Part shown: positions 25,776 to 34,913 of the stretch, one piece after another
Layout of the letters: every line of letters begins with the position of its first letter
How positions within the stretch are numbered: the first letter of the stretch is position 1
Assembly: GCA_036510655.1 (NCBI GenBank)
Contig: DATCDQ010000058.1
Location: 17,050 to 81,049 of the forward strand
Direction: 5' to 3'
Length of the DNA: 64,000 nucleotides
Source of the DNA: Rathayibacter_A sp036510655
GTDB lineage: Bacteria; Actinomycetota; Actinomycetes; Actinomycetales; Microbacteriaceae
Translations under genes and position numbers: made by a program
The notes under the pieces: generated by a model
What the model saw: only the letters and a program-made list of their open reading frames with translations
Told to the model about the DNA's origin: nothing
The model's database searches: none

Positions 25776-26743
25776 AACTGCCACGGAAACGGCGACCAGT
25801 CCGGGTCGCGCTTCTCGAGAAATGCATCCCGGCCCTCGACCGCCTCGTCCGTGCCGTACGCCAAACGTGTCGCCTCACCGGCGAACACCTGCTGGCCGAC
25901 CAGACCGTCATCGACCGCGTTGAACGCGAATTTGAGCATGCGGATGGCCGTGGGCGACTTGGTCAAGATCTCGCGTGCCCAGTCGATCGCGGTCGCCTCG
26001 AGTTCGGCATGGGGCACGACGGCGTTGACTGCCCCGAGGTCGTACGCGCGCTGCGCGGAGTACTCGCGGGCGAGGAAGAACACCTCTCGCGCCGCCTTCT
26101 GTCCAATCTGACGAGCGAAGTACGCGCTGCCGTAGCCGGCGTCGAATGAGCCGACATCGGCATCCGTCTGCTTGAACTTGCCGTGCTCGCGACTCGCGAT
26201 CGTCAGATCGCAGACGACATGCAGTGAATGACCGCCACCGGCCGCCCAGCCTGGCACGACCGCGATCACGACCTTCGGCATGAAGCGGATCAGCCGCTGC
26301 ACCTCCAGGATGTGCAGGCGGCCAGGTCGCTTGCTCTCTTGGTCTCGATACGCTCGTCCCTCGCTACTCGACCACCGACCCTCGTCCGGAGCTACTCGAC
26401 CATCGACAGGCTCGTATTGGTAGCCATCACGACCACGGATGCGCTGGTCACCGCCCGAGCAGAACGCCCAACCGCCGTCCTTCGGGCTCGGACCATTTCC
26501 GGTGAGCAAGACCACGCCGATCCGCGGGTTCGTGCGAGCATCCTCCAACGCTGCATAGAGTTCGTCGACCGTGTGCGGCCGAAACGCGTTTCGCACTTCC
26601 GGCCGGTTGAACGCCACCCGTGCGATGCGTCCGTCGACCGAGTGGTGGTACGTCACATCCGTGGATTGCCCGAACTCGGGCACGTCAACCCACTGCGTCA
26701 CATCGAAGATCTCTGACACCTGCTCGACCGCCTGCTCCACCAT
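25772..26743 (-). CDS. menB: 1,4-dihydroxy-2-naphthoyl-CoA synthase
   Basis: A 323-residue crotonase-fold enzyme that closes the second ring of menaquinone, turning o-succinylbenzoyl-CoA into dihydroxynaphthoyl-CoA. Family hallmarks are FCSGGDQRIRGRDGYQY, PGWAAGGGHSLHVVCDLTIAS, QTDADVGSFDAGYGSAY and the C-terminus DPDWSPFPWQF. Between GYQY and GRLHILEVQRL, where homologues carry a short variable loop, this protein has a charged insert of about 25 residues encoded by a dispersed repeat (26341-26410). The reading frame is intact. A TAGGCT -10 box (26750-26755, minus) ends six bases before ATG 26743, so the transcript is probably leaderless. It is divergent from the LCP gene. Confidence 0.95.
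   Translation of the reverse strand: MVEQAVEQVSEIFDVTQWVDVPEFGQSTDVTYHHSVDGRIARVAFNRPEVRNAFRPHTVDELYAALEDARTNPRIGVVLLTGNGPSPKDGGWAFCSGGDQRIRGRDGYQYEPVDGRVAPDEGRWSSSEGRAYRDQESKRPGRLHILEVQRLIRFMPKVVIAVVPGWAAGGGHSLHVVCDLTIASREHGKFKQTDADVGSFDAGYGSAYFARQIGQKAAREVFFLAREYSAQRAYDLGAVNAVVPHAELEATAIDWAREILTKSPTAIRMLKFAFNAVDDGLVGQQVFAGEATRLAYGTDEAVEGRDAFLEKRDPDWSPFPWQF
26341..26410 (-). repeat. Dispersed repeat inserted in frame within menB
   Basis: The plus strand starts GGTCTCGATACGCTCG and continues with two copies of CTACTCGACCA, ending near CAGGCTCG. The same first 16 bases and the CGCTACTCGACCACC core recur inside recQ at 61696-61794. In menB it supplies about residues 112-134 without breaking the frame. 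Elements of this type are frequent between genes in Microbacteriaceae, as far as I know. Confidence 0.75.
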
Positions 26744-26858
26744 GCCCCAAGCCTACGGCCAGCATCGACCTTCACTCCGGCAGTGCAATCCCTGGCGATT
26801 GTCTGGAAAGCGGGGGTTGAATCGGGTGATTTCCCATTCCGCATGCATAGGGTTCGGT

Positions 26859-28274
26859 GTGGCCATTCCTACCGAGCACCGTCGACGCCCGCGTTATCGA
26901 CTGCGGCGCGCCATCGCCATCGGCGTCACCGTGGTCGTGCTCCTCCTGCTGGCCACAGGCGGCTACATCGCCTACAACTACTGGGTTCTGACCTCCCACA
27001 TCACCCACGTGAACGCGCTGCCGTCGAACAAACCCAAAACAGATATCGACGGTGCGGCCCAGAACATCCTCCTGGTCGGCGACGACCACCGGCCGGCGAA
27101 CGCATCGGCTGCCGAATTGGCGCAACTGGGCACAACCCAGGACGGCGGCGGCACGAACACCGACACGATGATGATTCTGCACATCCCGGCCGACGGTGCG
27201 AGTGCAACACTGATCTCCTTGCCGCGAGACTCCTGGGTCAATATTCCCGGCAACGGCATGGGCAAGCTCAACTCCGCATTCTCGGACGGAAGTCAAAGCG
27301 GCGGGGACGCCGGCGGTGCACAGTTGCTCATCGAGACCGTTCAAAACCTCACCGGACTGACGATCGACCACTACGTGCGCATTTCGATGCTCGGGTTCTA
27401 CGACGTGGCGAACGCGCTCGGACCGATCCAGGTATGTCTGAACGCGGCCGTCAATGACCCCTATTCGGGCGCGGTCTTCCCGGCGGGCGTTTCGACCCTG
27501 GATGCCCAACAAGCGCTCGCCTTCGTGCGCCAGCGGCACGGCTTGCCCGGTGGCGACCTGGACCGCGAGATCCGCCAGCAATACTTCCTCTCCGTGGAGG
27601 CGCACAAACTGCTTTCGGCCGGAACCCTGCTCAACCCCGTCGAACTGAACAAGGTACTCTCCGCGGTCGGGTCGGCCATCCAGACCGATCCGGGGCTGAA
27701 TCTCCTCACGCTTGCGGCCCAACTGCACGGTCTGACCGGCAGCAAGATCAATTCGGCGACGATTCCGATCACCGGCACACCGACGATCACGGTCAACGGA
27801 TCGGATGTCTCGATCGTGCAAGTGGACACCGCGGCGATGCCCACGTTCATCCGCACAATCATGGGAACACCGGATGCCTACGCCAAGGCGACCGCCGCCT
27901 CGCCGTCGAGCGTGAGCGTCACGGTGCTCAACGGCTCCGACGCGAACGGAGTGGCCGCCGCGGCGACCGCGACGTTGAAGTCGGCCGGCTTCCGGGTCGG
28001 CACGCCCGGGGACGGATCGACACTGGCAACAACGACCATCCAATACCCGGCAGGCCAAGAGGGTCAGGCCAAGGCTGTGGCGGCGTATCTGCCGGGAGCT
28101 GCCGTGCAACAGACCGCGAGCGTGAAGACCGTCACGGTCGTCCTCGGTACCGACGGCATCCTGCCGACCGCGCCGGGCAAGAGCAGTGGCTCAAGCGCGT
28201 CGTCGACTCCGGCCCCCGCTGCGACCGGACCGGCCGGCACCCACAGCTACAGCACGGCGACCTGCATCAACTAA
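26859..28274 (+). CDS. LytR-CpsA-Psr (LCP) family protein with LytR_C domain
   Basis: A 471-residue membrane protein that, by family, transfers glycopolymers (teichoic acid or arabinogalactan-type) from lipid carriers to peptidoglycan. After a short basic N-terminus there is one transmembrane helix (about 20-42), an LCP catalytic domain (about 65-235; NILLVGDD, GGGTNTDTMMILHI, SLPRDSWVNIP, GGAQLLIETVQNLTGL, FVRQRHGLPGGDLDR) and a C-terminal LytR_C domain (about 345-435). GTG 26859 is chosen because TAGGGT (26848-26853) ends five bases before it and the basic N-terminus starts there; GTG 26826 is an alternative. Confidence 0.92.
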   Translation: MAIPTEHRRRPRYRLRRAIAIGVTVVVLLLLATGGYIAYNYWVLTSHITHVNALPSNKPKTDIDGAAQNILLVGDDHRPANASAAELAQLGTTQDGGGTNTDTMMILHIPADGASATLISLPRDSWVNIPGNGMGKLNSAFSDGSQSGGDAGGAQLLIETVQNLTGLTIDHYVRISMLGFYDVANALGPIQVCLNAAVNDPYSGAVFPAGVSTLDAQQALAFVRQRHGLPGGDLDREIRQQYFLSVEAHKLLSAGTLLNPVELNKVLSAVGSAIQTDPGLNLLTLAAQLHGLTGSKINSATIPITGTPTITVNGSDVSIVQVDTAAMPTFIRTIMGTPDAYAKATAASPSSVSVTVLNGSDANGVAAAATATLKSAGFRVGTPGDGSTLATTTIQYPAGQEGQAKAVAAYLPGAAVQQTASVKTVTVVLGTDGILPTAPGKSSGSSASSTPAPAATGPAGTHSYSTATCIN

Positions 28275-28331
28275 CCGGCCCGCATCGGCGAAACGCCCGT
28301 CCCAGCAGTATGGGAGTGGCAAACTGAGCAC

Positions 28332-29387
28332 ATGACGCCGCCCGCCGTGCAGCCCGACCCGAGCAGTTTGCCGGATCCGACCGGTTCGCCGGAGCTTTCC
28401 GACCTGCTGGCGACCGCACGCGTCGTCTCGTTGCCGATGACCACACGGTTCCGCGGCATCACAGCGCGCGAAGCGCTACTGGTCGAGGGCACGGCTGGCT
28501 GGAGCGAGTTTTCCCCATTCGTCGAATATGCGGATGCGGAGGCTGCAGCATGGCTTGCGGCCACGATCGACTTCGGCTGGGCCTCGCCGACACTCACGTC
28601 ATCGCCCACCGCAATTCTTCGTGACCGTATTCCGGTCAACGCCACGGTGCCTGCGGTGGCCGCGGACCAGGCCGCCGGCATCCTGGCGCGTTTCCCCGGG
28701 TGCCGCACGGCCAAGGTCAAAGTGGCCGATGTCGGGCAGAGCCTAGCCGAGGACGTCGCCCGCGTGCGTGCCGTGCGGGATGCGCTCGGGCCGGACGGGC
28801 GCATCCGGGTCGACGCGAACGGGCTGTGGAATGTGGATGAGGCAGAGCACGCCATCCACGCACTCGCGGCGTTCGACCTCGAATACGTCGAACAGCCGTG
28901 CGCGACCATCGAAGAGCTCGTCGAGATCCGCAAACGCACGAAATACATGGGCGTGCCGATCGCGGCCGATGAGAGCGTGCGCAAAGCGAGCGACCCGCTG
29001 GCGGTGGCCAAGGCGCGCGCCGCAGACCTCATCGTGATCAAAGCGCAGCCGCTCGGCGGCATCCGGGCAGCGCTGCGCGTCATTGCGGATGCCGGACTGC
29101 CCGCAGTGGTCTCGAGCGCGCTGGACACGTCGGTGGGTTTGTCGATGGGTGCGTACCTCGCCGCGGCGCTTCCCGACCTCGACTATGACTGCGGGTTGGG
29201 CACGGCCGCTCTGCTCGCCGCGGACGTCACCGGCGAGCCGCTGCTGCCTGAGAACGGGTCCATCTCGGTGCGCCGGGTGGTTCCGGATGCCGAGCTCCTG
29301 ACCCGCTACGCCGCGGACCCCGAGCGACGCGAGTGGTGGCTCGCGCGACTCACCCGCTGCTTTCGTCTCCTCGCGCAAAGCGCTTAA
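28332..29387 (+). CDS. menC: o-Succinylbenzoate synthase
   Basis: A 351-residue enolase-superfamily enzyme dehydrating SHCHC to o-succinylbenzoate in menaquinone synthesis. Catalytic residues are visible: the K-x-K motif in TAKVKVAD, metal ligands in RVDANGLW, YVEQP and AADESV, and the second lysine in VIKAQPLGG. The length fits the shorter actinobacterial MenC type. It starts at ATG 28332, 57 bases after the LCP gene. Its product is used, after CoA activation by MenE, by MenB, encoded 1.6 kb away on the other strand; menD, menE and menA are not in the window. Confidence 0.93.
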   Translation: MTPPAVQPDPSSLPDPTGSPELSDLLATARVVSLPMTTRFRGITAREALLVEGTAGWSEFSPFVEYADAEAAAWLAATIDFGWASPTLTSSPTAILRDRIPVNATVPAVAADQAAGILARFPGCRTAKVKVADVGQSLAEDVARVRAVRDALGPDGRIRVDANGLWNVDEAEHAIHALAAFDLEYVEQPCATIEELVEIRKRTKYMGVPIAADESVRKASDPLAVAKARAADLIVIKAQPLGGIRAALRVIADAGLPAVVSSALDTSVGLSMGAYLAAALPDLDYDCGLGTAALLAADVTGEPLLPENGSISVRRVVPDAELLTRYAADPERREWWLARLTRCFRLLAQSA

Positions 29388-29582
29388 TCATCCTCGCGGA
29401 GGGCGCCTAATCATCCGTCGAGTCGGGGCAAAAGGTTACGCGAGTTCCCGAAATCAGTAACATATTGCCGCGACTCGACGAAGGGATTGGGAATTGTTCA
29501 CCCGCCCGTGCAGTTGGCATTGAGTATCGCAGGCAACGGCGCCCTGACCGGATCCGAGAATCCTTGATGGAAAGGCCGGCGC

Positions 29583-30887
29583 ATGCCGAGGACGACACGC
29601 CCCAATTCAACACAGCAGAGCTCGACACGGCAGAGCGCGACACCACAGACCTCGACACCTCCGGCGTCGAGTAATCGCACACACATTTGGACCGCGGCGG
29701 CCGTGGTCGTTGTCGCACTGTGGGCCAGCGGATCTCCCGCGTTGGTCTACCCGCTATACGAGCGCGCGTGGGCGCTCACGCCGGCCGTCATTACGACTGT
29801 TTTCGCCGTGTACCCGGTCGTGCTGGTTGTCGTTCTGCTGGTTTTCGGCAGCATCTCGGACTACATCGGCCGACGCTCCGCGATTCTTGCAGGGCTCGCA
29901 TCGATCATCGTCGGGGTGCTGATCTTCGCGCTCGCCCCGAGCGTGGGGTGGCTGTTCATCGGGCGCGTGTTCCAGGGCATCGGGGTCGGCCTTTCGCTGA
30001 GTCCAGCCGGCGCAGCACTCGTTGACTTCGATCGAACGGGCAAGCGCGCCAGTTCGATCAACACTGTCGCGATCGCCGTCGGCCTGACCCTGGCGACGGT
30101 CGTCGGCGGCGCTCTCGTGCAATATGCACCCTGGCCGCGGGCCTTGACCTTCTGGGCGCTGCTGGTCGTTGCCGGCACCGTCACGATCGCGGCGCTCTTT
30201 CTGCCGCGGCACGTTCGCGGAACGGAAAGCCTTGGCCGCTGGCGTCCGCGACCAATCCGTGTCCCACGCCGATTGCGCGGCGTCGTCATGACGGCAACGT
30301 TCGCCGTGACGGTGACCTTCGCCGTCGGAGCCATCTTCATCTCCCTCGGCGCGCAGATCGTCAAAGACGTGTTGCACACCGACAACGCGCTGATCGCAGG
30401 CAGCGTCCTCGCGATTAGCGCGGCCGGCAGCGGCGCTGCCTCCATCGTCTTCCGGCAGATGCAGCCGCGCACCGCGGTCGTCGGCGGCGGACTGCTCGGT
30501 GCGCTCGCGTCCGGGCTTCTGATCGTCAGCGCTCAGCTGTCATCGCTGCCGCTGTTCGTTGTTGCGTCGGTGGTCTTCGGCGTCTCCAGTGGACTGCTCT
30601 TCCTCGGCGGACTCGGACTGATCAACGAAAACGCACCTGCACACCACAGGGCTGGAACGCTGTCGTTCGTCTACCTGATGGCCTACCTCGCTCAGGGCGT
30701 CGTCGCGGTCGGCCTCGGCGTGCTGGCCACGTCCCTCGGGTTGCGCGGCGGTCTGGACATTGTCGGACCGATTCTGGTCGCGCTCTCACTTGCAGCCAGC
30801 GTTGTTGCCGTGTCCGTGGGAAAGCCCACCTGCGGCGCCCTGACGGGCTCGCTAGCCGCCCTTCGGCAAGCTCAGGAAACGAATTGA
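29583..30887 (+). CDS. MFS transporter
   Basis: A 434-residue major facilitator protein with about 12 transmembrane helices and the loop motif GSISDYIGRRSAILAG between helices 2 and 3. The N-terminal ~35 residues are a Ser/Thr/Gln-rich low-complexity extension before the first helix. GGAAAGG (29569-29575) precedes ATG 29583 by seven bases. The last residues (LAALRQAQETN) are encoded by a dispersed repeat-like sequence (30857-30881), so the natural C-terminus may have been replaced. Substrate unknown; a drug or metabolite exporter is typical. The stop is seven bases from the convergent ccsB stop. Confidence 0.88.
   Translation: MPRTTRPNSTQQSSTRQSATPQTSTPPASSNRTHIWTAAAVVVVALWASGSPALVYPLYERAWALTPAVITTVFAVYPVVLVVVLLVFGSISDYIGRRSAILAGLASIIVGVLIFALAPSVGWLFIGRVFQGIGVGLSLSPAGAALVDFDRTGKRASSINTVAIAVGLTLATVVGGALVQYAPWPRALTFWALLVVAGTVTIAALFLPRHVRGTESLGRWRPRPIRVPRRLRGVVMTATFAVTVTFAVGAIFISLGAQIVKDVLHTDNALIAGSVLAISAAGSGAASIVFRQMQPRTAVVGGGLLGALASGLLIVSAQLSSLPLFVVASVVFGVSSGLLFLGGLGLINENAPAHHRAGTLSFVYLMAYLAQGVVAVGLGVLATSLGLRGGLDIVGPILVALSLAASVVAVSVGKPTCGALTGSLAALRQAQETN
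30857..30881 (+). repeat. Repeat-like sequence forming the MFS gene 3' end
   Basis: This sequence begins CGCCCTTCGGCAAGCTCAGG. It resembles a widely scattered actinobacterial intergenic element of the type CCTTCGACAAGCTCAGG. It supplies the last residues of the MFS protein. Only this copy is in the window, so the repeat identity rests on general knowledge. Confidence 0.45.
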
Positions 30888-30894
30888 GTTGAAG

Positions 30895-31926
30895 TCAGCT
30901 GCCGAGGCCGCTGTACGAGTGCAGGCCGTGGAAGAAGATGTTGACAATGCCGAAGTTGAACATCACGGCAGAGAACCCGATGATCGCCAGCCAGGCGGAG
31001 CGTGAGCCGCGCCAACCGCGGGTCGCACGCGCGTGGATGTAACCGGCGTAGATGACCCAGATGATGAACGTCCAGACCTCTTTGGTGTCCCAGCCCCAAT
31101 AGCGACCCCAGGCCTTCTCCGCCCAGATCGCACCGGCGATCAACGTAAACGTCCACAGGATAAAGCCGACGATGTTGGTGCGATACGCCAGGTTCTCTAA
31201 GGCCGCCGAACCCGGAATCGTGCCGAGGAACGGCAGCCCTTGCGGTTTGCCATCCGCGAGCTGCGCCTCGCGGTGATTCTGGAGCAGCTGAACACCGGAG
31301 AGCGCGAAACCGACCGCGAAGAACGCGGTCGCGAGGAATGCGACCGTCACGTGGATGACCAGCCAGTACGACTGCAGTGCAGGCGGAAGCGGGGCGACCG
31401 GCACGTAATAACTGACCGTCGCGATGCCGAGCAGAAGCAGCACGAGGCCGGTCATGAAGGCGCCGAGAAAGCGCAGGTCGTAGCGGATATTGACCAGCAG
31501 GAAGATGGCAATCATGAGCACGGTGCCCATGATCGAGAATTCCCACATGTCCGACCACGGAACCCGGCCGGCGGCGAGCCCGCGCAACACCACTCCTGCC
31601 AGATGGAACACGAAACCGAGCGTGGTCAGCACGAACGCGACGCGGAGGCTGCGCGATGTCTTTCTGCGGCCCCACCGGGCCTCATCGTCGGCGCGACCGG
31701 TGGTGCGCGTCAAAGTCGTGGTACCACCGCCCGCTTGGGCGATGCTGATCGTGTCAGCACGGCCGGCGTCAGCGCGGCGTTCGACCGCGCTGGGAACCTC
31801 GGCGCTCAGAGTCTTGCGCGCACCGCGCTCCGCCAGATCCATCGCGAATGCGACGAAGGCGAGAGCGTAAATGCCCATTGCTGAATAGATGCACAGAACG
31901 GAGAACTGCGCCAGAGTATCGGTCAC
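30895..31926 (-). CDS. ccsB: Cytochrome c biogenesis protein CcsB (haem exporter subunit)
   Basis: A 343-residue integral membrane protein of the CcsB/CcsA (ResC) family, which with ResB carries haem across the membrane and ligates it to apocytochrome c (system II). The haem-handling WWD-type segment is seen as EKAWGRYWGWDTKEVWTFI, and conserved His residues lie in the flanking helices (IHVTVAF and HARATRGW). About eight transmembrane helices are visible. I chose GTG 31926, which overlaps the resB stop as GTGA and keeps the first helix; the longer frame runs antisense through resB sequence. It is last in the operon phosphatase-tlpA-ccdA-resB-ccsB. Confidence 0.93.
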   Translation of the reverse strand: MTDTLAQFSVLCIYSAMGIYALAFVAFAMDLAERGARKTLSAEVPSAVERRADAGRADTISIAQAGGGTTTLTRTTGRADDEARWGRRKTSRSLRVAFVLTTLGFVFHLAGVVLRGLAAGRVPWSDMWEFSIMGTVLMIAIFLLVNIRYDLRFLGAFMTGLVLLLLGIATVSYYVPVAPLPPALQSYWLVIHVTVAFLATAFFAVGFALSGVQLLQNHREAQLADGKPQGLPFLGTIPGSAALENLAYRTNIVGFILWTFTLIAGAIWAEKAWGRYWGWDTKEVWTFIIWVIYAGYIHARATRGWRGSRSAWLAIIGFSAVMFNFGIVNIFFHGLHSYSGLGS

Positions 31927-33602
31927 GAGGGTAAGCCTACGCTTTGGTTTGCGGTGGCATGCGTGCTGATGAGCTCCCGGTGTTTGGTGGCGAGCGCGTC
32001 GACAGCCGCGTCGAGGCCGGGATCGTCCCCTCGGGCCAGGCCCGCGTACTCGATCCGCAGCTCGCCGTCCGGCTGACTGAGCGCCTTGACCCACATGCGC
32101 CGGCGTGGCACGAACAGCGAGGTCAACAGGCCGCCGAGGATGAGGATCGCGAACACCAGCACCCACGTCTGCGTTGGGTCGTGATGCACATCGAACGACG
32201 CGAATCGCTCAACGCTGTCCAGTGTCACCGTGCCTAATCCTCCCGGCAACTGTTCGGTGGCCCCCGGAGAGAGTTCGATCGCAGCCTGTTTGGTGCCCGG
32301 GCCGTTGAGTTTCGTCAACTTGTCCGTGTCCAACGTGTAAACCGAGACCGCTCCGCCCTCGTTGATGCCCAGGTCGCCGGAGAACACCTGAAGCGTCAGC
32401 ACCGGCTTCCTCAGCGCAGGGTAGGACGACGCCAACGCCCCGGTGCTCAGTTTCTGCGCGGTCGGATAGAAGAAGCCGATCATGCCGAGCTGCTTCTTCA
32501 GCCCGTCGGGCACCTTCACGACTCCGAGCGAGGTCAGGTTGGTGTCTTGCGGCAGGAACGGCACAGCATCCTGGAACACGATGTCGCCCGCCGGATTGCG
32601 CACCGTGATCTTCGGCGCATACCCGTTGCCGAGCAGATAGATATTCGTTCCGCCGATCCCCAACGGCTCGTTCACCTTGATCGTGCGCTGTGCAGTCGCG
32701 CCGTCAGCGTTCTTCGTCGTAACGTGCGCCGTGTAGTCAAGAGGCAGCCCGAGCGCATTGGGGTTGGACTCTTCGTAGGTGACATCGAGGCTGTTCAAGG
32801 TGACCGAATACGGCGTCAACGCCTCCGTGTTCACGAACCGACCCGGGTTGAACGAATCGTAATTCACCAGCGTGTTGACGAAGGTCTGGCCAGTCGTCAC
32901 AACGCGCTGACCGGTGAAGCCGAATCCGCCCCCGACTCCGACGGCGAGCAGCACACCGAGCAAGGCGATGTGGAACACCAGGTTGCCGGTCTCGCGCAGA
33001 TACCCGCGTTCCGCCGAGACGGATGCTTCGCCGTCTTTCTCGAACGTGACCACTCGGTACCCGGAACTCTTGAGAATGCGCCGCGCCTTTTCGATCACAT
33101 CATCGAGCGACAGCGCCGATGTCATCGTGGTCGTCTGGAACCCGCCCATGCGGTTCAGCCGCACCGGCGTGCGCGGAGGTTTGGCGCGCAGGGCATCCAG
33201 ATGATGCTTGGTGCGGGGGATGACGCATCCGATCAGCGAGATGAACAGCAGCAGGTAGATCGCGGAGAACCAGACGGAGGTGTAGGTGTCGAAGACCTGC
33301 AGGTTCTTCAGGATCGGATACAGCTCCGGATGGTCGATCTTGTATTGCGCAACGCCGTTCGGGTCTGCGCTGGTCTGCGGCACCAGGGAGCCGGGAATGG
33401 CTGCGACCGCGAGCAGCAACAGCAGGAACAGCGCCGTGCGCATGCTGGTGAGCTGACGCCAGATCCAGCGCAACCAGCCGACGAAGCCGAGCTTCGGTTG
33501 CGTGATGTCAGTCGCGGGTTCGACAAAGTCGATGTGGTCAGATGGCCGGTCGGAAATCGGGAAGCACCCCCTGCAGTTGGATGATCCAGTAGTTCCACAC
33601 AC
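31923..33602 (-). CDS. resB: Cytochrome c biogenesis protein ResB
   Basis: A protein of up to 559 residues, the ResB/Ccs1 partner of CcsB in system II cytochrome c maturation. It has N-terminal transmembrane helices (RTALFLLLLLAVAAIPGSLVPQ), a large extracytoplasmic domain and a final helix before a basic tail. The start is unclear: the only conventional in-frame start upstream of the first helix is GTG 33602, which overlaps ccdA by 65 bases. A purine-rich AGGGGGTG nearer the ccdA stop is followed only by an ATT codon. I report the GTG, so the first ~25 residues may be wrong. Confidence 0.88.
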   Translation of the reverse strand: MCGTTGSSNCRGCFPISDRPSDHIDFVEPATDITQPKLGFVGWLRWIWRQLTSMRTALFLLLLLAVAAIPGSLVPQTSADPNGVAQYKIDHPELYPILKNLQVFDTYTSVWFSAIYLLLFISLIGCVIPRTKHHLDALRAKPPRTPVRLNRMGGFQTTTMTSALSLDDVIEKARRILKSSGYRVVTFEKDGEASVSAERGYLRETGNLVFHIALLGVLLAVGVGGGFGFTGQRVVTTGQTFVNTLVNYDSFNPGRFVNTEALTPYSVTLNSLDVTYEESNPNALGLPLDYTAHVTTKNADGATAQRTIKVNEPLGIGGTNIYLLGNGYAPKITVRNPAGDIVFQDAVPFLPQDTNLTSLGVVKVPDGLKKQLGMIGFFYPTAQKLSTGALASSYPALRKPVLTLQVFSGDLGINEGGAVSVYTLDTDKLTKLNGPGTKQAAIELSPGATEQLPGGLGTVTLDSVERFASFDVHHDPTQTWVLVFAILILGGLLTSLFVPRRRMWVKALSQPDGELRIEYAGLARGDDPGLDAAVDALATKHRELISTHATANQSVGLPS

Positions 33603-34293
33603 CGCTGACCATGAGCAGGCCGATCACGATGAGCAGAACTCCCCCGATGATATTGACCGCGCGGATGTGTCGGCGCAGGAAGGCAATGCCCCCGCTGGCC
33701 CAACCGAAGCCGAGCGCGATCAACAGGAATGGAACGCCGAGGCCGAGCGCGTAGAACAGGGCGAGCAACGCGCCCTGCCAGGGCGATCCGCCGCTCAGGC
33801 TCAGTCCAGAGATCGCGACGAGCGTCGGTCCGGTGCACGGGCTCCAGCCGATGGCGAAGACAATGCCGAGGATCGGGGCGCCGGCCAACCCCATCGTCGG
33901 CCGCCAACTCGGTTGGAACGTGCGCTGGAGGAATGTGAACTGTCCGACGAAGACGAGGCCGAGCAGGATCACGACGATGCCGGCGATGCGGGTCAGCAGG
34001 TCGCGCCATTCGATCAGCCAGAACCCGACGGCGCCGAGTACGAACCCGCCGATCACGAAGACGACGACGAAGCCGAGAACGAACAAGGCCACACCCAGCA
34101 CCAAGCGGTTTCGGCCGCGTTTGTCGTCCTTCCCCGCCGCCGATCGGCCATCGGTGAATCCGCCGACATACGCAAGATAGCCGGGCACGAGCGGCAGAAT
34201 GCACGGCGAAGCAAAGGAGACGAGTCCGGCGAGAATGGCGACTGGAATCGCAATCAGAAGAGGTCCGGTGACGAGCGTGCCGACGTCGTTCAC
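33538..34293 (-). CDS. ccdA: Thiol-disulfide electron carrier CcdA
   Basis: A 251-residue polytopic membrane protein of the CcdA/DsbD family that carries reducing power from cytoplasmic thioredoxin to the outside so apocytochrome c haem-binding cysteines stay reduced. The signature SFASPCILPLVPGYLAYVGG is at the N-terminus; the second Cys is in GWSPCTGPT. About six transmembrane helices. GTG 34293 overlaps the stop of the thioredoxin gene as GTGA. The reductant presumably passes to the neighbouring TlpA/ResA-like lipoprotein. Confidence 0.94.
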   Translation of the reverse strand: MNDVGTLVTGPLLIAIPVAILAGLVSFASPCILPLVPGYLAYVGGFTDGRSAAGKDDKRGRNRLVLGVALFVLGFVVVFVIGGFVLGAVGFWLIEWRDLLTRIAGIVVILLGLVFVGQFTFLQRTFQPSWRPTMGLAGAPILGIVFAIGWSPCTGPTLVAISGLSLSGGSPWQGALLALFYALGLGVPFLLIALGFGWASGGIAFLRRHIRAVNIIGGVLLIVIGLLMVSGVWNYWIIQLQGVLPDFRPAI

Positions 34294-34913
34294 GACGCCG
34301 GGCCCCCGCTCACCGCATCACTGATCAGGGTGTCCAGCGTGGACGGCTGGTCGTTGATCGGGCCTTCGATCCGCGCAGCGACGCGACCCTGCTTGTCGAG
34401 AACGAGGGTCGTCGGCGTGGCGTTCGGTCGCATCGAACCGCTGAACGCGAGCTGCACCGAACCGGTCGTGGAATCGAGCACGGACGGGTAGGTGACGGAG
34501 AAGGCCTTGTCGAACGACATCACGTCATGAGCGGAGTCGCGCGTGTTGACGCCGAGGAATACCGCACCTTTGCCGTCGTATTTCTGGCTGAGCGTCTGCA
34601 GGTCCTTCGCTTCGATCCGGCACGGGCCGCACTGCGCGTACCAGAAGTTCACGACGAGCACTTGCCCGCGGTAGCTTGACGCCGACACTGTCGCGCCGGT
34701 TTCGGTCTTGCCGGTGAAGTTGATCGGCGCACCGCGATCTGCTGCCTTCACCTCGGTGACCCCGCTGCCTGCGATGTAGTTCTTGTTGCTGCCCGCGGCG
34801 TATTGTGCGGCAAGCGCGTCATTGCTGCAGCCCGTGAGCGCCAGCGTGAGCGCAAGTGCACCAACAACGATCGCAGCGGCGGTTCGGCGCCGCGAGGACA
34901 GGAGGTGAGCCAT
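34290..34913 (-). CDS. TlpA/ResA-like thioredoxin lipoprotein
   Basis: A 207-residue extracytoplasmic thiol-disulfide reductase. The N-terminal signal ends in a lipobox (LALTLALTGCSND), so it is a lipoprotein. The thioredoxin active site is CGPC in FWYAQCGPCRIEA, with the later cis-Pro segment NATPTTLVLDKQGR. It should reduce apocytochrome c cysteines using electrons from CcdA. ATG 34913 shares one base with the upstream phosphatase stop (TGATG) and is coupled to ccdA downstream. Family length is normal. Confidence 0.93.
   Translation of the reverse strand: MAHLLSSRRRTAAAIVVGALALTLALTGCSNDALAAQYAAGSNKNYIAGSGVTEVKAADRGAPINFTGKTETGATVSASSYRGQVLVVNFWYAQCGPCRIEAKDLQTLSQKYDGKGAVFLGVNTRDSAHDVMSFDKAFSVTYPSVLDSTTGSVQLAFSGSMRPNATPTTLVLDKQGRVAARIEGPINDQPSTLDTLISDAVSGGPAS

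Noticed and set aside
26341..26410. Possible frameshift or pseudogene in menB
   Set aside because: The repeat insertion keeps the frame and all MenB active-site segments on both sides are intact.
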